Assembly (NCBI RefSeq): GCF_019924925.1
Contig: NC_067222.1
Location: 52,731,906 to 52,795,905, forward strand
Length of the DNA: 64,000 nt
Source of the DNA: Ctenopharyngodon idella
Taxonomy: Eukaryota > Chordata > Actinopteri > Cypriniformes > Xenocyprididae
Direction: 5' to 3'
In this document: positions 1 through 10,875 of the stretch, in pieces
Layout of the letters: every line of letters begins with the position of its first letter
How positions within the stretch are numbered: the stretch's first letter is position 1
The notes under the pieces: model-generated
Told to the model about the DNA's origin: nothing
What the model saw: only the letters and a program-made list of their open reading frames with translations
Database searches by the model: none
Position numbers and translations under genes: made by a program

Positions 1-529
1 ACCCAGTTTTACTGTTGTTGGGGTTACCTAATGGATGCATTGTTTTATCTGTTGAAATTGTATCATATTTTATCCTTTGCTGCCAGAAAAATTATTTTAC
101 TTAATTGGATCAATGATAAACCTCCATCACTTAAAGGTTGGCATAAGATTATTTTTGAGTTGATTCCCCTGGAGCGTCTTACCTATGTACTATATCAAAA
201 GACAGGCCAGTTTTATAAAGTTTGGACCCCATATCTGGACTATTTGGATCTTCGTCTTCGCCCTATTGTATTACAAGGTAATTGTAATTGTGTAACTCAC
301 TGGACATTGGACTTTCTTTGTCCTTTTCTTTATCTTTTTGAAATATGTTTTTGTTATTATTATTTTTTTTATATATATAACCTGTTATATTATGGTGTAG
401 TCCTGTTTTATATGAATCTGAGCTTCTTTTTTTTTTTTTGGGGATGTTTTTCTTTTGGTGATGTCTTATTATAATGAAAATCAATGAATATAATTATAAA
501 AAAAAAAATAAAAAAAAAAAAAAAAAATA
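1..529 (+). mobile_element. 3' end of an L1-type LINE (ORF2 C-terminus, 3' UTR and A-rich tail)
   Basis: Codons 31 to about 250 read like the C-terminal tail of fish L1 ORF2 (residues AARKIILLNW, then a WHKIIFELIPLERL-like segment). A T-rich 3' region and an A-rich tail at about 497-529 follow. Immediately after the tail the sequence becomes minus-strand coding sequence of a different LINE, so the L1 probably inserted into that older element. The 5' part and any first target-site copy lie outside the window. No endonuclease or reverse transcriptase is present here. The L1 assignment rests on motif recognition only. Confidence 0.6.
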
Positions 530-1207
530 ATGGACAACATACACTACCTTGTGGTGTTCCATTCTCCACTGTATACACCCTGGAGTATTCTTCACCTACT
601 TTCACTTGTATTTTTCTGTCTAATAAAAAGTCTTGAACCCAGTTATGTATTCTACCACCATTTCCCAAAGACTTTAACTTTATTAATAATCCTTCTTTCC
701 AGAGCATATCATATGCCTTTTCCACATCAAAAAAGACAACTACTACTAATTCTTTGTTGGTATGTGCTTTTCTGATGTCTGATTCTAGACATGATATAGT
801 CCACTGTATTCCGACCCCTACGGAATCCACTTTCATAAGGAGACGAGATCTTTACTCTCTAGGAAGTATGTTATTCTTTCTGTGATTATTCTTTCCATTA
901 CTTTACATAGATGGGATGTTAAGGCAATAGGTCTGTAACTAGAAGGATCCAATGGGTTTTTCCCAGGTTTAAGAATAGGTACTATTGTTGCTTGTTTCCA
1001 AACTGTGGGGAGTCGACCAGTATCCCAAATTAGATTAAATAATTTTAGAACTATTTCCAGTTTGTTATCTGTCATGTATGGCAACATTTTATAGCATACT
1101 CCATCTCTTCCAGGAGTAGCACTTATGATTGCTCTTCTTAACTCAAACATGTTTAGAGGCAGGTTAAGTAAACTATCTGACATCTCATCTTTCTTTAATA
1201 AATTAGT
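530..1207 (-). pseudogene. I/Nimb-like LINE reverse transcriptase, downstream half, broken
   Basis: On the minus strand two overlapping frames (about 1207-833 and 836-530) encode a non-LTR reverse transcriptase. Visible motifs are SSYRPIALTSHLCKVMERI, the catalytic-block segment FFDVEKAYDMLW and the TPQGSV motif. The frame changes near 833-836, so it is not a functional gene. The coding sequence ends abruptly at 530, where an L1 poly(A) tail abuts it. It ends on the other side at 1207, where L2 copy A begins. The upstream half of the same gene resumes at 7508. The I/Nimb clade is inferred from motif style; a Jockey-group neighbour is possible. Confidence 0.65.
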
Positions 1208-1976
1208 CAAGTCAAGTCACCTTTATTTATATAGCGCTTTTTACAATGCAGATTGTGTCAAAGCAGCTTTACATTGATAACTGGTATATAATTTTGGCTG
1301 CACAGCAGCTCTTAAAGAATAGTGTCAATGCAGGCAGATCAAAGCACTGTTGAATATCAAATGTCAAGTCAAATGTCAAGTGTCCCCAACTAAGCAAGCC
1401 AAAGGCGACAGCGGGAAGGAACCCAAACTCCATGAGGTGGCAAAAAGGTGGTAAATAGGTGTTAAAATGGAGAGAAAAAAAAAACCTTGGGAGAAACCAG
1501 GCTTAGTCGGGGGGCCAGTTCTCCTCTGGCGAACAGTGCTTTGTTACGATTCAGGTTGCTATCATAAGTCCGATAGTATCGCAACATTCAAAGTATTTAT
1601 TTCAGTTCCATCCATTTGAGGATCGTATTCATCACACCGGTATGGACGGATTGTTGAAGAACTGTGTCATGGCTGTCGTGTCGATGAGGCCTTCACAATG
1701 GATGATCTAGTTGACTTGATCTCTGCCGATACTTCAGGGCTGCGTTGTGGTCGTGTCAGGGCGCCGGTCCTTGGTCTCACCTGGATACGGCCCGGATCCG
1801 GTTTACTACGGTAAACCTTAGGATAAACAGAAAGACTAATATTAGAGTAGATGCCATTCTTCTTCTGATTTAACGAGTACATCTGGCGCTATAGGAAATG
1901 TTCCCGGTTCCGGCTGACCTAATTTATGCAGCCTAATAATCCTTTAATGGATTTGAAAATATAAATTTATAATGTG

Positions 1977-4900
1977 TTATGTGTATGCCAGGTTAAAGAG
2001 ATGCGTTTTTAGTCTAAATTTAAACTGACAGAGTGTGTCTGCTTCCCGAACAATGCTAGGAAGATTGTTCCAGAGTTTAGGTGCCAAATAGGAGAAGGAT
2101 CTACCACCTGCGGTTGATTTTGATATTCTAGGTATTATCAACTGGCCTGAATTCTGAGATCGCAATAGACGTGAAGGACTATAATGCTTTAAGAGCTCGT
2201 TCAGGTACTGGGGAGCTAAACCATTTAGTGCTTTGTAAGTAATTAGCAAGATTTTAAAATTTATACGATGTTTAACAGGAAGCTAATGCAGTGTTGACAG
2301 AACTGGGCTAATATGGTCATACTTCCTGGTTCTAGTAAGAACTCTAGCTGCTGCATTTTGTACGAGCTGTAGTTTATTTATCATGCGAGCGGAACAACCA
2401 CCCAGTAGAGCGTTACAGTAATCTAGCCTTGAGGCAGGGCTTAAAAACGGGAAAAAAAATTCAATCGTTCCACTCCGAGCAGAATCGGTATTTTAACATT
2501 TCTGTTCCAGCGTTCCTTCTGTATTATAAACGTTCCGAAACCGGTTTGATTAGAAAAAATAACGGTTAATAACGTCATTTTTATTTTATTTATTTTTTGT
2601 GTGTAGCCTACTTAATAATAATAATATACGTACAGCATTTTATTTATTAAAAAACAAAGAGAGTGTATTTGCCGTCTTAGCCAATTAACAGGCCTACAAT
2701 TATCTTTTAGATTCTGTCCAAATGTAAACATATTAGACAAAAGGAAAAACAATGGTTTATAAATTAAAATATTTTTTCAAGATATTTTAATGTTTACTGC
2801 ATGGTTAAAAATACAGACGCTATTCCTGAGAGGAAAAAAGTCGCATAGGCTTATATGTCGCATTTTGTTATATTAGGCTACATTATTACATCTTTTTTTA
2901 TAATGTTTGTAAACATAAATTATGAACAAAACTGCCCTATATTATTTATGTAGGCCTACTCCACAACAAAACCTCTAAAATTAACAGTTGGACTATTCAG
3001 GCTTTATAAACATCAAGCCAAAATTATATTTTCTTTTTTAACGCCATTCCAGCTTCTATTGCTATATTCAAGGTGAGAAACAGGTTTATTTATTGGAAAT
3101 AAAACTAAATAAGATGCAAAACAAATTAATTTAAAGTGAATCTGTAGCCTACCTTTCTCATTCGGCACGCATCCAACTGTTTTCATTTTCGAGACGAATG
3201 CTAAACTATTATTTATTATGAGCTTACTTCACATAACAGCACAGTGAGGCGGTGGTAAACGTATTTTATTTTAATATTTAACAGGTTGCGATATCAAGTA
3301 AGCAATGCAAGAATTTGTGTGCACGCGCATGAGGCGCTGGTGCGACCTCTGGATTTGTTTTCCTTCTATAAGACAGTAAACTGTAGGCTACTCCGTAATT
3401 TATGGTCATACAGATAAAAGCAAGACATAATTCATACATTTACAAAAGACACTCAAATAATGAAAACAAGCAATATGTCTGTTTCCTTTTCTTTATTTCG
3501 TGTAGTCTATAGGCCTAAATATTCCCTTTTATTTTATGTGTTATGTAGGTAGGACTAGTTTTCTCCATTCACAGAAGCACTGCAGATGCGTGATGTGACA
3601 TTGAAAATTGTACTATCCTGCAATTTTCGTTGGTTTCAAAATGCACACAGCTGCATATTACTTGACATTCATTTTCACTTAAATGAAGGCCTAATACTTG
3701 ACGGTTGGTGACATATATCATTGGAAAAACTAATGCCAGGGCATTGTCATTGTGACTTACCTATGATGACTTGACAGCTGAGACTGAGCGCATCAGCGCG
3801 GGCATCTCACTTTAGAGCTTGAGCGCGGGCATTTCACTCAGTGTCACATTTGCATAGGCTGTACTATTTGAATTTGTGATTGGTTGACTGCCAAATCAAA
3901 ATATTAAACGGAACGATAAAATAACATTATTAACCGGTTAATGGCCATTTCAAATTAGCGTTTCTGTTCAGAACGATTCAATTTGATTTTGTTTCCGTTT
4001 CTGGTTACGTTTCGGTCAAAATTTCTTTCTTTTTCCGGTTTTCGTTTTCGTTCCTTGAACCGGTTCAAAGCCCTGCCTTGAGGTCATGAACGCATGAACT
4101 AACTGTTCTGCATTCTTCATTGAGAGCATATATGATAGTTTAGATATATTTTTAAGATGGAAGAATGCAGTTTTACAGATGCTAGTAACATGGCCTTCAA
4201 ATGAAAGATTGGTATCAAAGAGCACACCCAGGTTCCTAACTGATGACGAAGACTTAACAGAGCAGCCATCAAGTGTTAGACAGTATTCTAGGTTATTACA
4301 TGAAGAAGTTTTTGGTCCAAAAATTAGAATCTCTGTTTTTTCTGAATTTAGTAGTAGGAAATTACTGGTCATCCAAATTTTTATATCAGCTATACATTCT
4401 GTTAATTTTGTGAATTGGTAAGTTTCGTCAGGGCGTGAAGAAATATGGAGCTGAGTATCATCAGCGTAACAATGAAAACTAAGGCCATGCTTCCTAATGA
4501 TATTTCCCAAGGGTATCATGTACAGAGTGAAAAGCAACGGTCCTAGTACTGAGCCTTGCGGTACTCCGTATTGAACTTGTGATTGATATGACATCTCTTC
4601 GTTTACTACTACAAAATGATAACGGTCAGATAAGTATGATTTGAACAATGACAATGCAATTCCACTAATGCCAACATAGTTTTCGAGTCTATTTAAAAGA
4701 ATATTGTGATCAATAGTGTCAAATGTAGCACTAAGATCTAGTAACACTAATAGAGAGATACAACCACGATTTGATGATATGAGCAAATCATTAGTAACTC
4801 TATTGAGAGCAGTCTCAGTACTATGGTATGGTCTAAATCCTGACTGGAAATCCTCACAGATACTATTTCTTTCTAAAAAGGAACATAGTTGTGATGAAAC

Positions 4901-6218
4901 TGCATTCTCTAGTATTTTTGACAGAAAAGTGAGATTTGAGATCGGCCTATAATTGACTAATTCTCTAGGATCAAGTTGTGGTTTTTTTAATAAGAGGTTT
5001 AATAATAGCCAGCTTAAAAGTTTTTGGTACGTATCCTAGTGATAAAGATAAATTAACGATATTAAGAAGACGATCTATAACCTCTGGAAGCATCTCTTTC
5101 AATAGTTTAGTCGGTATAGGGTCTAACATACATGTTGTTGATTTTGATGATTTAACAAGTTTAGACAATTCTTCCTCTCCTAAAGCAGTAAATGAATTGA
5201 ATTTTTCCTCAGGGACACTACAATGCACTGTCTGACGCGATACTGTAGTAGACATTTGCATGGTTATAATTTTTTCTCTAATATTATCAATCTTAAGTAA
5301 AAGTAAAGCAAGTAAAGAAGTTCATAAAGTCATTACTGCTGTGCTCTTTGGAAACATCAGAAGTTGAAGCTTTATTTCTTGTTAATTTAACCACTGTATC
5401 AAATAAATACCTAGGGTTATGTTTATTTTCTTCTAAAAGTTTTGAAAAATAGGCAGATCTAGCAGTTTTTAAGGCCTTTCTGTACTCAACCATTCTCTCT
5501 CTCTACGAAATGCGAAATACTTCTAGTTTTGTTTTCTTCCAGCTGCGCTCCATTTTTCTGGCTGCTACTTTTAGGGCCTGAGTGTGCTCATTGTACCATG
5601 GCATTGGATTAATTTCCTTAAACTTTTTTAAACGCAAAGGAGCAACTGAGTCTAATGTGCTGGAAAAGACAGAGGCAATAGTTTCTGTTGCAACATCAAG
5701 GTCTTCTAAGCTGTCTGGTATGCTAAGGCGATGAAACTGATCAGCGAATTCTTTGATAAAGTCTGTATGGTGTCCTGGTGGCCTGTATACAGTAGCCAGC
5801 ACAAATGTCAACTTACATAATGTTACGTAAAACACCATCACTTCGAAGGAATTATATTTGAAAGACTTTTAATTAATACTGTAAATATTACTAAAAATTA
5901 CAGCAACACCTCCCCCTTTGCCTTTCTGACAAGGATTGTGTCGATAATCATAACCTTGAGGGCTAGACTCATTTAAAGTAATGTAATCGTCTGATTTTAG
6001 CCAAGTTTCTGTCAAACACAACAAATCTAGATTATTGTCTGTGATAATATAATTTACAGTAAGTGCTTTTGAAGAAAGTATCTAATATTTAACAACCCAA
6101 GCTTTATCATTTGTTTATCATTATTATCTCTATTTTTTATTTGTTGAACATCAATTCAATTTTTACCATTAAATGGGTTTAGAAGTTTTTTGTTTTTACT
6201 AATTCGGGGTACAGACAC
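1977..6218 (-). pseudogene. L2 copy A ORF2: endonuclease and reverse transcriptase, deleted and interrupted
   Basis: ORF2 is readable in pieces on the minus strand. They are an N-terminal region near 6218-5850, part of an APE-type endonuclease (ATVYRPPGHHTDF) with the middle deleted, a linker at 5493-5293, and RT at 4786-4084 with LDLSATFDTIDH, YGVPQGSVLGP and the catalytic FHCYADD. After the hAT insertion the C-terminus resumes at 2426 and stops at 1977 (FKFRLKTHLFNLAYT). Frameshifts and a poly-T slip near 4985 break the frame. In the intact element this protein nicks DNA and primes reverse transcription at the target. Confidence 0.85.
2435..4075. mobile_element. Non-autonomous hAT transposon inside L2 copy A
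   Basis: The element starts CAGGGCTTAAAAAC and ends CGGTTCAAAGCCCTG, giving inverted termini that begin CAGGGCTT. It is flanked by an exact 8-bp duplication, CCTTGAGG, at 2427-2434 and 4076-4083. Copy C, at the equivalent L2 position (about 22960), has the empty site with one CCTTGAGG. The 8-bp duplication and CAGGG ends are hAT hallmarks. The 1641-bp interior is AT-rich and has no transposase frame, so the element would depend on a transposase supplied elsewhere. Longer imperfect inverted segments around the AACGGTTAATAACG motif extend the termini. Confidence 0.88.
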
Positions 6219-6350
6219 AGTCTCTATGTGATAATATCTAGGTGTAAGAGTTTCTATGTGTTGGGAATTATCTGACTTCTGTAACGTGAGGCAGCTAACA
6301 GATGGTCGGTTTAGCTGGTATGTCTGCTTCCTGTTCTGGGCCGTAGTTTG

Positions 6351-7220
6351 TCATGTTTCAGTTCTAAGACTATGTGCCATATTACTAGAGAGAAGAGCAG
6401 CACCATCCCGGGAGGGATGAATACCATCTCTTTTCAACAGGTCAGGTCTGCCCCAAAAACTTTTCCAGTTGTCTATGAAACCTATATTATTCTGCGGACA
6501 CCACTTAGACAGCCAGTCATTGAGTGATGATAATCTGCTAACTATCTCATCACTCCGACGAACAGGAAGAGGGCCAGAGCAAATTACTTCTCCTGACAAC
6601 ATTGTACTTGCGAGTTCACACACCTCTTTAATGTTAATTTTAGTGATCTCCGACTGGCAAAGTCAAACATTATTAGTGCCGACATGAATAATAATTTTAG
6701 AGTATTTACGATTAGCATTAGCCAGCACTTTTAAATTTGCTTTGATGTCAGGTGCTCTGGCTCCCGGCAAACATGTGACTATGGTGGCTGGTGTCTCTAT
6801 TTTCACGTTCCATGTAATAGAATCGCCAATAACTAGGGCACTTTCAACAGGATTCTCAGTGGGTGTTTCACTGAGTGGGGAGAACCTGTTTGATGTTCTT
6901 ACTGGAAAGGAAGAGTGGTGTTTTCCGCGGCTAGGTCGCCTCACCGTTACCCAAGTGCCCTGCTGCGTGGGCTCTACAGCCGGAACCGAACAAAGTACAG
7001 AGTTCACTAAGCTAGTCGCATCCACAACAGTATCTGAAGCCCTTGCATTCTTACTATCCTTGATTAAAGTTTGGATGCGTGTCTGTAATTCTGAGATTCT
7101 CTCTGTCAGCCTGACTATTTCCCTACATTTATGACATGTAAATCCCTCGTCGATGACAGAGAGAGCTATGCTGAACATGTGACAAATGGAACAGGAAACA
7201 ATGCTGGGAAAGGATGACAT
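6351..7220 (-). pseudogene. L2 copy A ORF1: zinc ribbon, coiled coil and SGNH esterase, one nonsense codon
   Basis: The start is taken at MSSFPS, the same residue that begins ORF1 in copies C and D. A four-cysteine zinc ribbon (CSICH and CHKC pairs) comes first, then a short predicted coiled coil (LTERISELQTRIQTL). A linker leads to an SGNH hydrolase with the nucleophile block VIGDSIT, the GTN block and the C-terminal DGIHPS block carrying the Asp-His pair. Esterase ORF1 proteins are known in CR1/L2 LINEs, including zebrafish L2 elements. A TGA at 6665-6663 interrupts it directly after VGTNNV. Copy B has CGA there, so this is a C-to-T change at a CpG. The usual GTND reads GTNN here and in copy B. 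Confidence 0.85.
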
Positions 7221-7507
7221 AACATACCGTGTTTGTAGACTGATCCGAGTTACCACAGCTGTTTGATGAACGCATTGAAAAAGGAGCGCGCGAGAGACTG
7301 ATGACAAGTTAACAAGCAAGCGAGATGCAAACGCAAATTTAGATTCAAAGATTACAAGCTAGCGACGTCAGATTAATGTGGTAGGCAATATTATATATAC
7401 AGTAATAATAATATAAGCAACAATGAATAAAAGAGATTCAAAACAAAGCTTTACGGAGTTGCAGATGCAAACCACTCTGAGCAGTGAGGCAGACAGGAGC
7501 AATCGAG

Positions 7508-7853
7508 CAGTAACTCCATTAATTAGGGTAATCCATTAATGTGCTACTCCGACACTGCCTGGCTTCTTCTGAAAGTTTATCTGAACTATGAACTTTCTTA
7601 AATGTTTGTACTAGAAGTTCAGCTTTATCTAGATTACTGACAGCCATTCTATCTGCACCGATCATCACTGGCAAATCATAATTCCTTCTAACCCCCCCCC
7701 CCCCAACACACACACAATTTTCCTGATCATATTCCATACATCTGACAGTTGCACTTCTCTTCCAATACTATCACAGTACTGCCTCCAGAAAGTACGCTTT
7801 TGTGTTTTTATTGTTTTCCTTACTAACGCCTGGGCACATTTATACTTGATCAT
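7508..7853 (-). pseudogene. I/Nimb-like LINE, upstream half, displaced by L2 copy A
   Basis: Minus-strand reading gives FWRQYCDSIGREVQLSDVWNMIRK, then (after a frame change over a run of about 14 C and a short CA repeat at 7691-7720) RRNYDLPVMIGADRMAVSNLDKAELLVQTF and ending MDYPN. This is the region just before the RT fingers in I/Jockey-group LINEs. Its last residues (MDYPN) join naturally to NLLKKDEMSDS at 1207 when L2 copy A is removed. A few bases (about CTAATT) are present on both sides of the L2, consistent with a target-site duplication. Upstream of 7853 the frame has stops and I cannot follow the element further. Confidence 0.6.
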
Positions 7854-8550
7854 GGCGGATCTTCACTTCCGCCTGCACAACATCATTTCCGCAACGACGC
7901 TTCTGACACGCACATCAGCTCATGTTACAGATTACTAACTCTAACATTTGCACAGGTAAAGAAAACATGAACATCACTCGTTATAAACGTATTCAACAAT
8001 ATTTATGCGTTTACTCATCGCTGAAAGGAAATACAGTGTTTGAAATAAGGCTGTTTCTGAAAATACATTCACATGAAATGAAAGAACAAATACATTACAA
8101 CATAACGGAGTCATTATTAATCAATAAAGGGAAAATATGATCTAATCAAATAAACAATAATAATTAAAAATACTACTAATAATAATACATAAAATATTAT
8201 TAATAATAGTAGTAATAAATGATAATATCAAAAGTAAACAATGTTAAAAAAGCTCATGGTGAATCTAGAACTTAAACACAGTAAGACTTTTATTTACAAT
8301 AATGTTTTCCTCACTTTTATATTTTCAGATACAGAGATCATAACACAATGTTGTTGAAATTACACCTTAAAAATGTGAAGAAATGTGAAACTATTTATGG
8401 AAGAAGAAACAGATTTATAAGATAAAACTCTTTACAGTATTTTTACTCACATTAATGAAGCCAAATAACACATTTCACTCACACAATGACAAATGATTAA
8501 CTTATCTAACATCTTTTATAAGCTGTTTTTCCTTCTATAAATTCAGATGT
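7854..8550. other. AT-rich non-coding stretch
   Basis: I see no coding exon here. From about 8140 to 8230 it is a low-complexity run of ATT/AAT-type triplets. The rest is unremarkable AT-rich sequence between the decayed I/Nimb-like LINE and L2 copy B. Confidence 0.5.
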
Positions 8551-9781
8551 AAGAAAGGGATCTAATATTTAACAACCCAAGCTTTATCATTTGTTTATCA
8601 TTATTATCTCTATTTTTTATTTGTTGAACATCAATTCAATTTTTACCATTAAATGGGTTTAGAAGTTTTTTGTTTTTACTAATTCGGGGTACAGACACAG
8701 TCTCTATGTGATAATATCTAGGTGTAAGAGTTTCTATGTGTTGGGAATTATCTGACTTCTGTAACGTGAGGCAGATAACAGATGGTCGGTTTAGCCGGTA
8801 TGTCTGCTTCCTGTTCTGGGCCCCAGTTTGTCATGTTACAGTTCTAAGACTATATGCCATATTACTAGAGAGAAGAGCAGCACCATCCCAGGAGGGATGA
8901 ATACCATCTCTTTTCAACAGGTCAGGCCTGCCCCAAAAACTTTTCCAGTTGTCTATGAAACCTATATTATTCTGCGGACACCACTTAGACAGCCAGCCAT
9001 TGAGTGATGATAATCTGCTAACTATCTCATCACTCCGACGAACAGGAAGAGGGCCAGAGCAAATTACTTCTCCTGACAACATTGTACTTGCGAGTTCACA
9101 CACCTCTTTAATGTTAATTTTAGTGATCTCCGACTGGCAAAGTCGAACATTATTAGTGCCGACGTGAATAATAATTTTAGAGTATTTATGATTAGCATTA
9201 GCCAGCACTTTTAAATTTGCTTTGATGTCAGGTGCTCTGGCTCCCGGCAAACATGTGACTATGGTGGCTGGTGTCTCTATTTTCACGTTCCGTGTAATAG
9301 AATCGCCAATAACTAGGGCACTTTCAACAGGATTCTCAGTCGGTGTTTCACTGAGTGGGGAGAACCTGTTTGATGTTCTTACTGGAAAGGAAGAGTGGTG
9401 TTTTCCACGGCTAGGCCGCCTCACCGTTACCCAAGTGCCCTGCTGCGCAGGCTCTACAGCCGGAACCGAACAAAGTACAGAGTTCACTAAGCTAGTCGCA
9501 TCCACAACAGTATCTGAAGCCCTTGCATTCTTACTATCCTTGATTAAAGTTTGGATGCGTGTCTCTAATTCTGAGATTCTCTCTGTCAGCCTATTTCCCT
9601 ACATTTATGACATGTAAATCCCTCGTCGATGACAGAGAGAGCTATGCTGAACATGTGACAAATGGAACAGGAAACAATGCTGGGAAAGGATGACATAACA
9701 TACCGTGTTTGTAGATTGATCCGAGTTACCACAGCTGTTTGATGAACGCGTTGAAAAAGGAGCGTGCGAGAGACTGATGAC
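8551..9781 (-). mobile_element. L2-group LINE, copy B, internal fragment
   Basis: The minus-strand sequence is closely similar to copy A from the ORF1 5' UTR to the first part of ORF2. It starts near 9781 (copy A continues past this point) and stops near 8551 at the same ORF2 sequence found in copies A and C. Both ends are cut, which is not the usual 5' truncation of a LINE. It therefore probably arose by a later deletion or by duplication from another copy. The right edge abuts a palindromic MITE cluster. The RT is absent. Confidence 0.8.
8831..9696 (-). pseudogene. L2 copy B ORF1 (zinc ribbon and esterase) with a frameshift
   Basis: From MSSFPS at 9696 the protein matches ORF1 of copy A. 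A 4-base loss near 9591-9595, relative to the other copies, shifts the frame within REIVRLTER. The downstream part (9505-8831) is open and contains the SGNH blocks GDSIT, GTNN and DGIHPS. Here the codon after GTNNV is CGA, which supplies the intact state of the site that is a stop in copy A. Confidence 0.8.
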
Positions 9782-9782
9782 T

Positions 9783-10181
9783 CTCAATGACTGTATCTCT
9801 CAAATTTCATGAATTCTTTTCTCACTCAGACACAACTGCCAAAACTCTTTGTACGTACAGGCCAATTTGCACATGCTTACATACTGTTTTCAAAACTGTT
9901 AAACTTAAGTTCAAAACAATAACATAATACAAAACTGAATAAGACAGCAATTTGCTACATTTCTACAGTAATATAGTTATGAAATATATTCTTAATCTAA
10001 AAAATCAATTAGATGAAACTGAACACCTACACAAGCATTAGTCTTCAATTTCATTACCATCAATTCAAAAGGGGAAACTTAGGAATAATTTTGTTCTGTA
10101 ATGTAAACATGGACCATGTAACATAAACTGCAGTGAATTATAAGCAGTAGAGAGTGTCATTCTTGTTTTGTAAAGAAATTT
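9783..10181 (-). repeat. Inverted partial copy of the Tc1/mariner-type MITE (left arm of a palindrome)
   Basis: This segment is the reverse complement of the internal part of the MITE at 12700-13533 (about 12970-13395). It is also the reverse complement of 10450-10740 in the neighbouring MITE. The two arms could form a long hairpin. It lacks terminal repeats of its own, so it is a fragment rather than a complete element. Confidence 0.75.
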
Positions 10182-10183
10182 TA

Positions 10184-10873
10184 CAGTTTTTTACAATCGC
10201 TAGGACACATTTCTCAATACTTAGGTCACTTTTTCAAAACTCTTCACACAGTTCTCCTAACCAACTTTCATCTTGGCACAGAGGTTAACTTCACATTCAA
10301 AATGCACCAAATCTACCAAAACACTTCATACATGTCTCAAATCAACTCATTCTTCCAGAATACTAGCAAAGGTTTTCACTGAGCAAACACACTTTGTCAC
10401 TCATAAAACATCGACCTAAAAACACTAACATCAGGTAGCATTATACAATGTTTGTGTGTGTACAGTGCTTGTGTAGGTGTTCAGTTTCATGTAATTGTTT
10501 TGATAGTATTTGATTTTTTAGATTCAGAATATATTTCATAACTATATTACTGTAGAAATGTAGCAAATTTCTGTCTTATTCAGTTTTGTATTATGTTACT
10601 GTTTTGAACTTAAGTTTAACAGTTTTGAAAACAGTATGTAAGCATGTGCAAATTGGCCTGTACGTACAAAGAGTTTTGGCAGTTGTTGTGTCTGAGTGAG
10701 AAAAGAATTCATGAAATTTGAGAGATGTAGTCATTGAATGCATTTTGTGCCAAAGCAATGATAATTGATCCTCAGTTTAGCCCACATAGACTTCTGTTGT
10801 GCTCACTGTGTGAAGAGTTTTGCAAAAGTGACCTAAGTATTGAGAAATGTGTCCTAGCATCTGTAAAAAACTG
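10184..10873. mobile_element. Tc1/mariner-type MITE (690 bp, TA target)
   Basis: The ends are inverted repeats of about 70 bp beginning CAGTTTTTTACA, flanked by TA at 10182-10183 and 10874-10875. The left part matches 12700-12967 and the right part matches 13120-13533, with the middle (about 150 bp) missing. No transposase frame is present. A related but distinct terminus occurs on the IS630-like element at 12286, the likely source family of transposase. Confidence 0.82.
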
Positions 10874-10875
10874 TA

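Larger units (their letters stand above)
1208..7507 (-). mobile_element. L2-group LINE, copy A, full length but decayed
   Basis: The minus-strand element runs 5' to 3' from about 7507 to 1208. The 5' UTR matches copy D. ORF1 (zinc ribbon, coiled coil, esterase) covers 7220-6351, ORF2 (endonuclease and RT) spans about 6218-1977, and a 3' UTR ends in the (TGACT)n tail at 1208. Compared with copy C it lacks most of the endonuclease C-terminal part (a deletion near 5755). The RT is split by a hAT element at 2435-4075. The host sequence on both sides is one I/Nimb-like LINE, so this is a dated nested insertion. Confidence 0.85.

Noticed and set aside
6742..7134. A 130-residue plus-strand frame that recurs at 9222, 25555 and (minus strand) 50742-51134
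   Set aside because: It is the antisense of L2 ORF1. It recurs only because the ORF1 copies recur.
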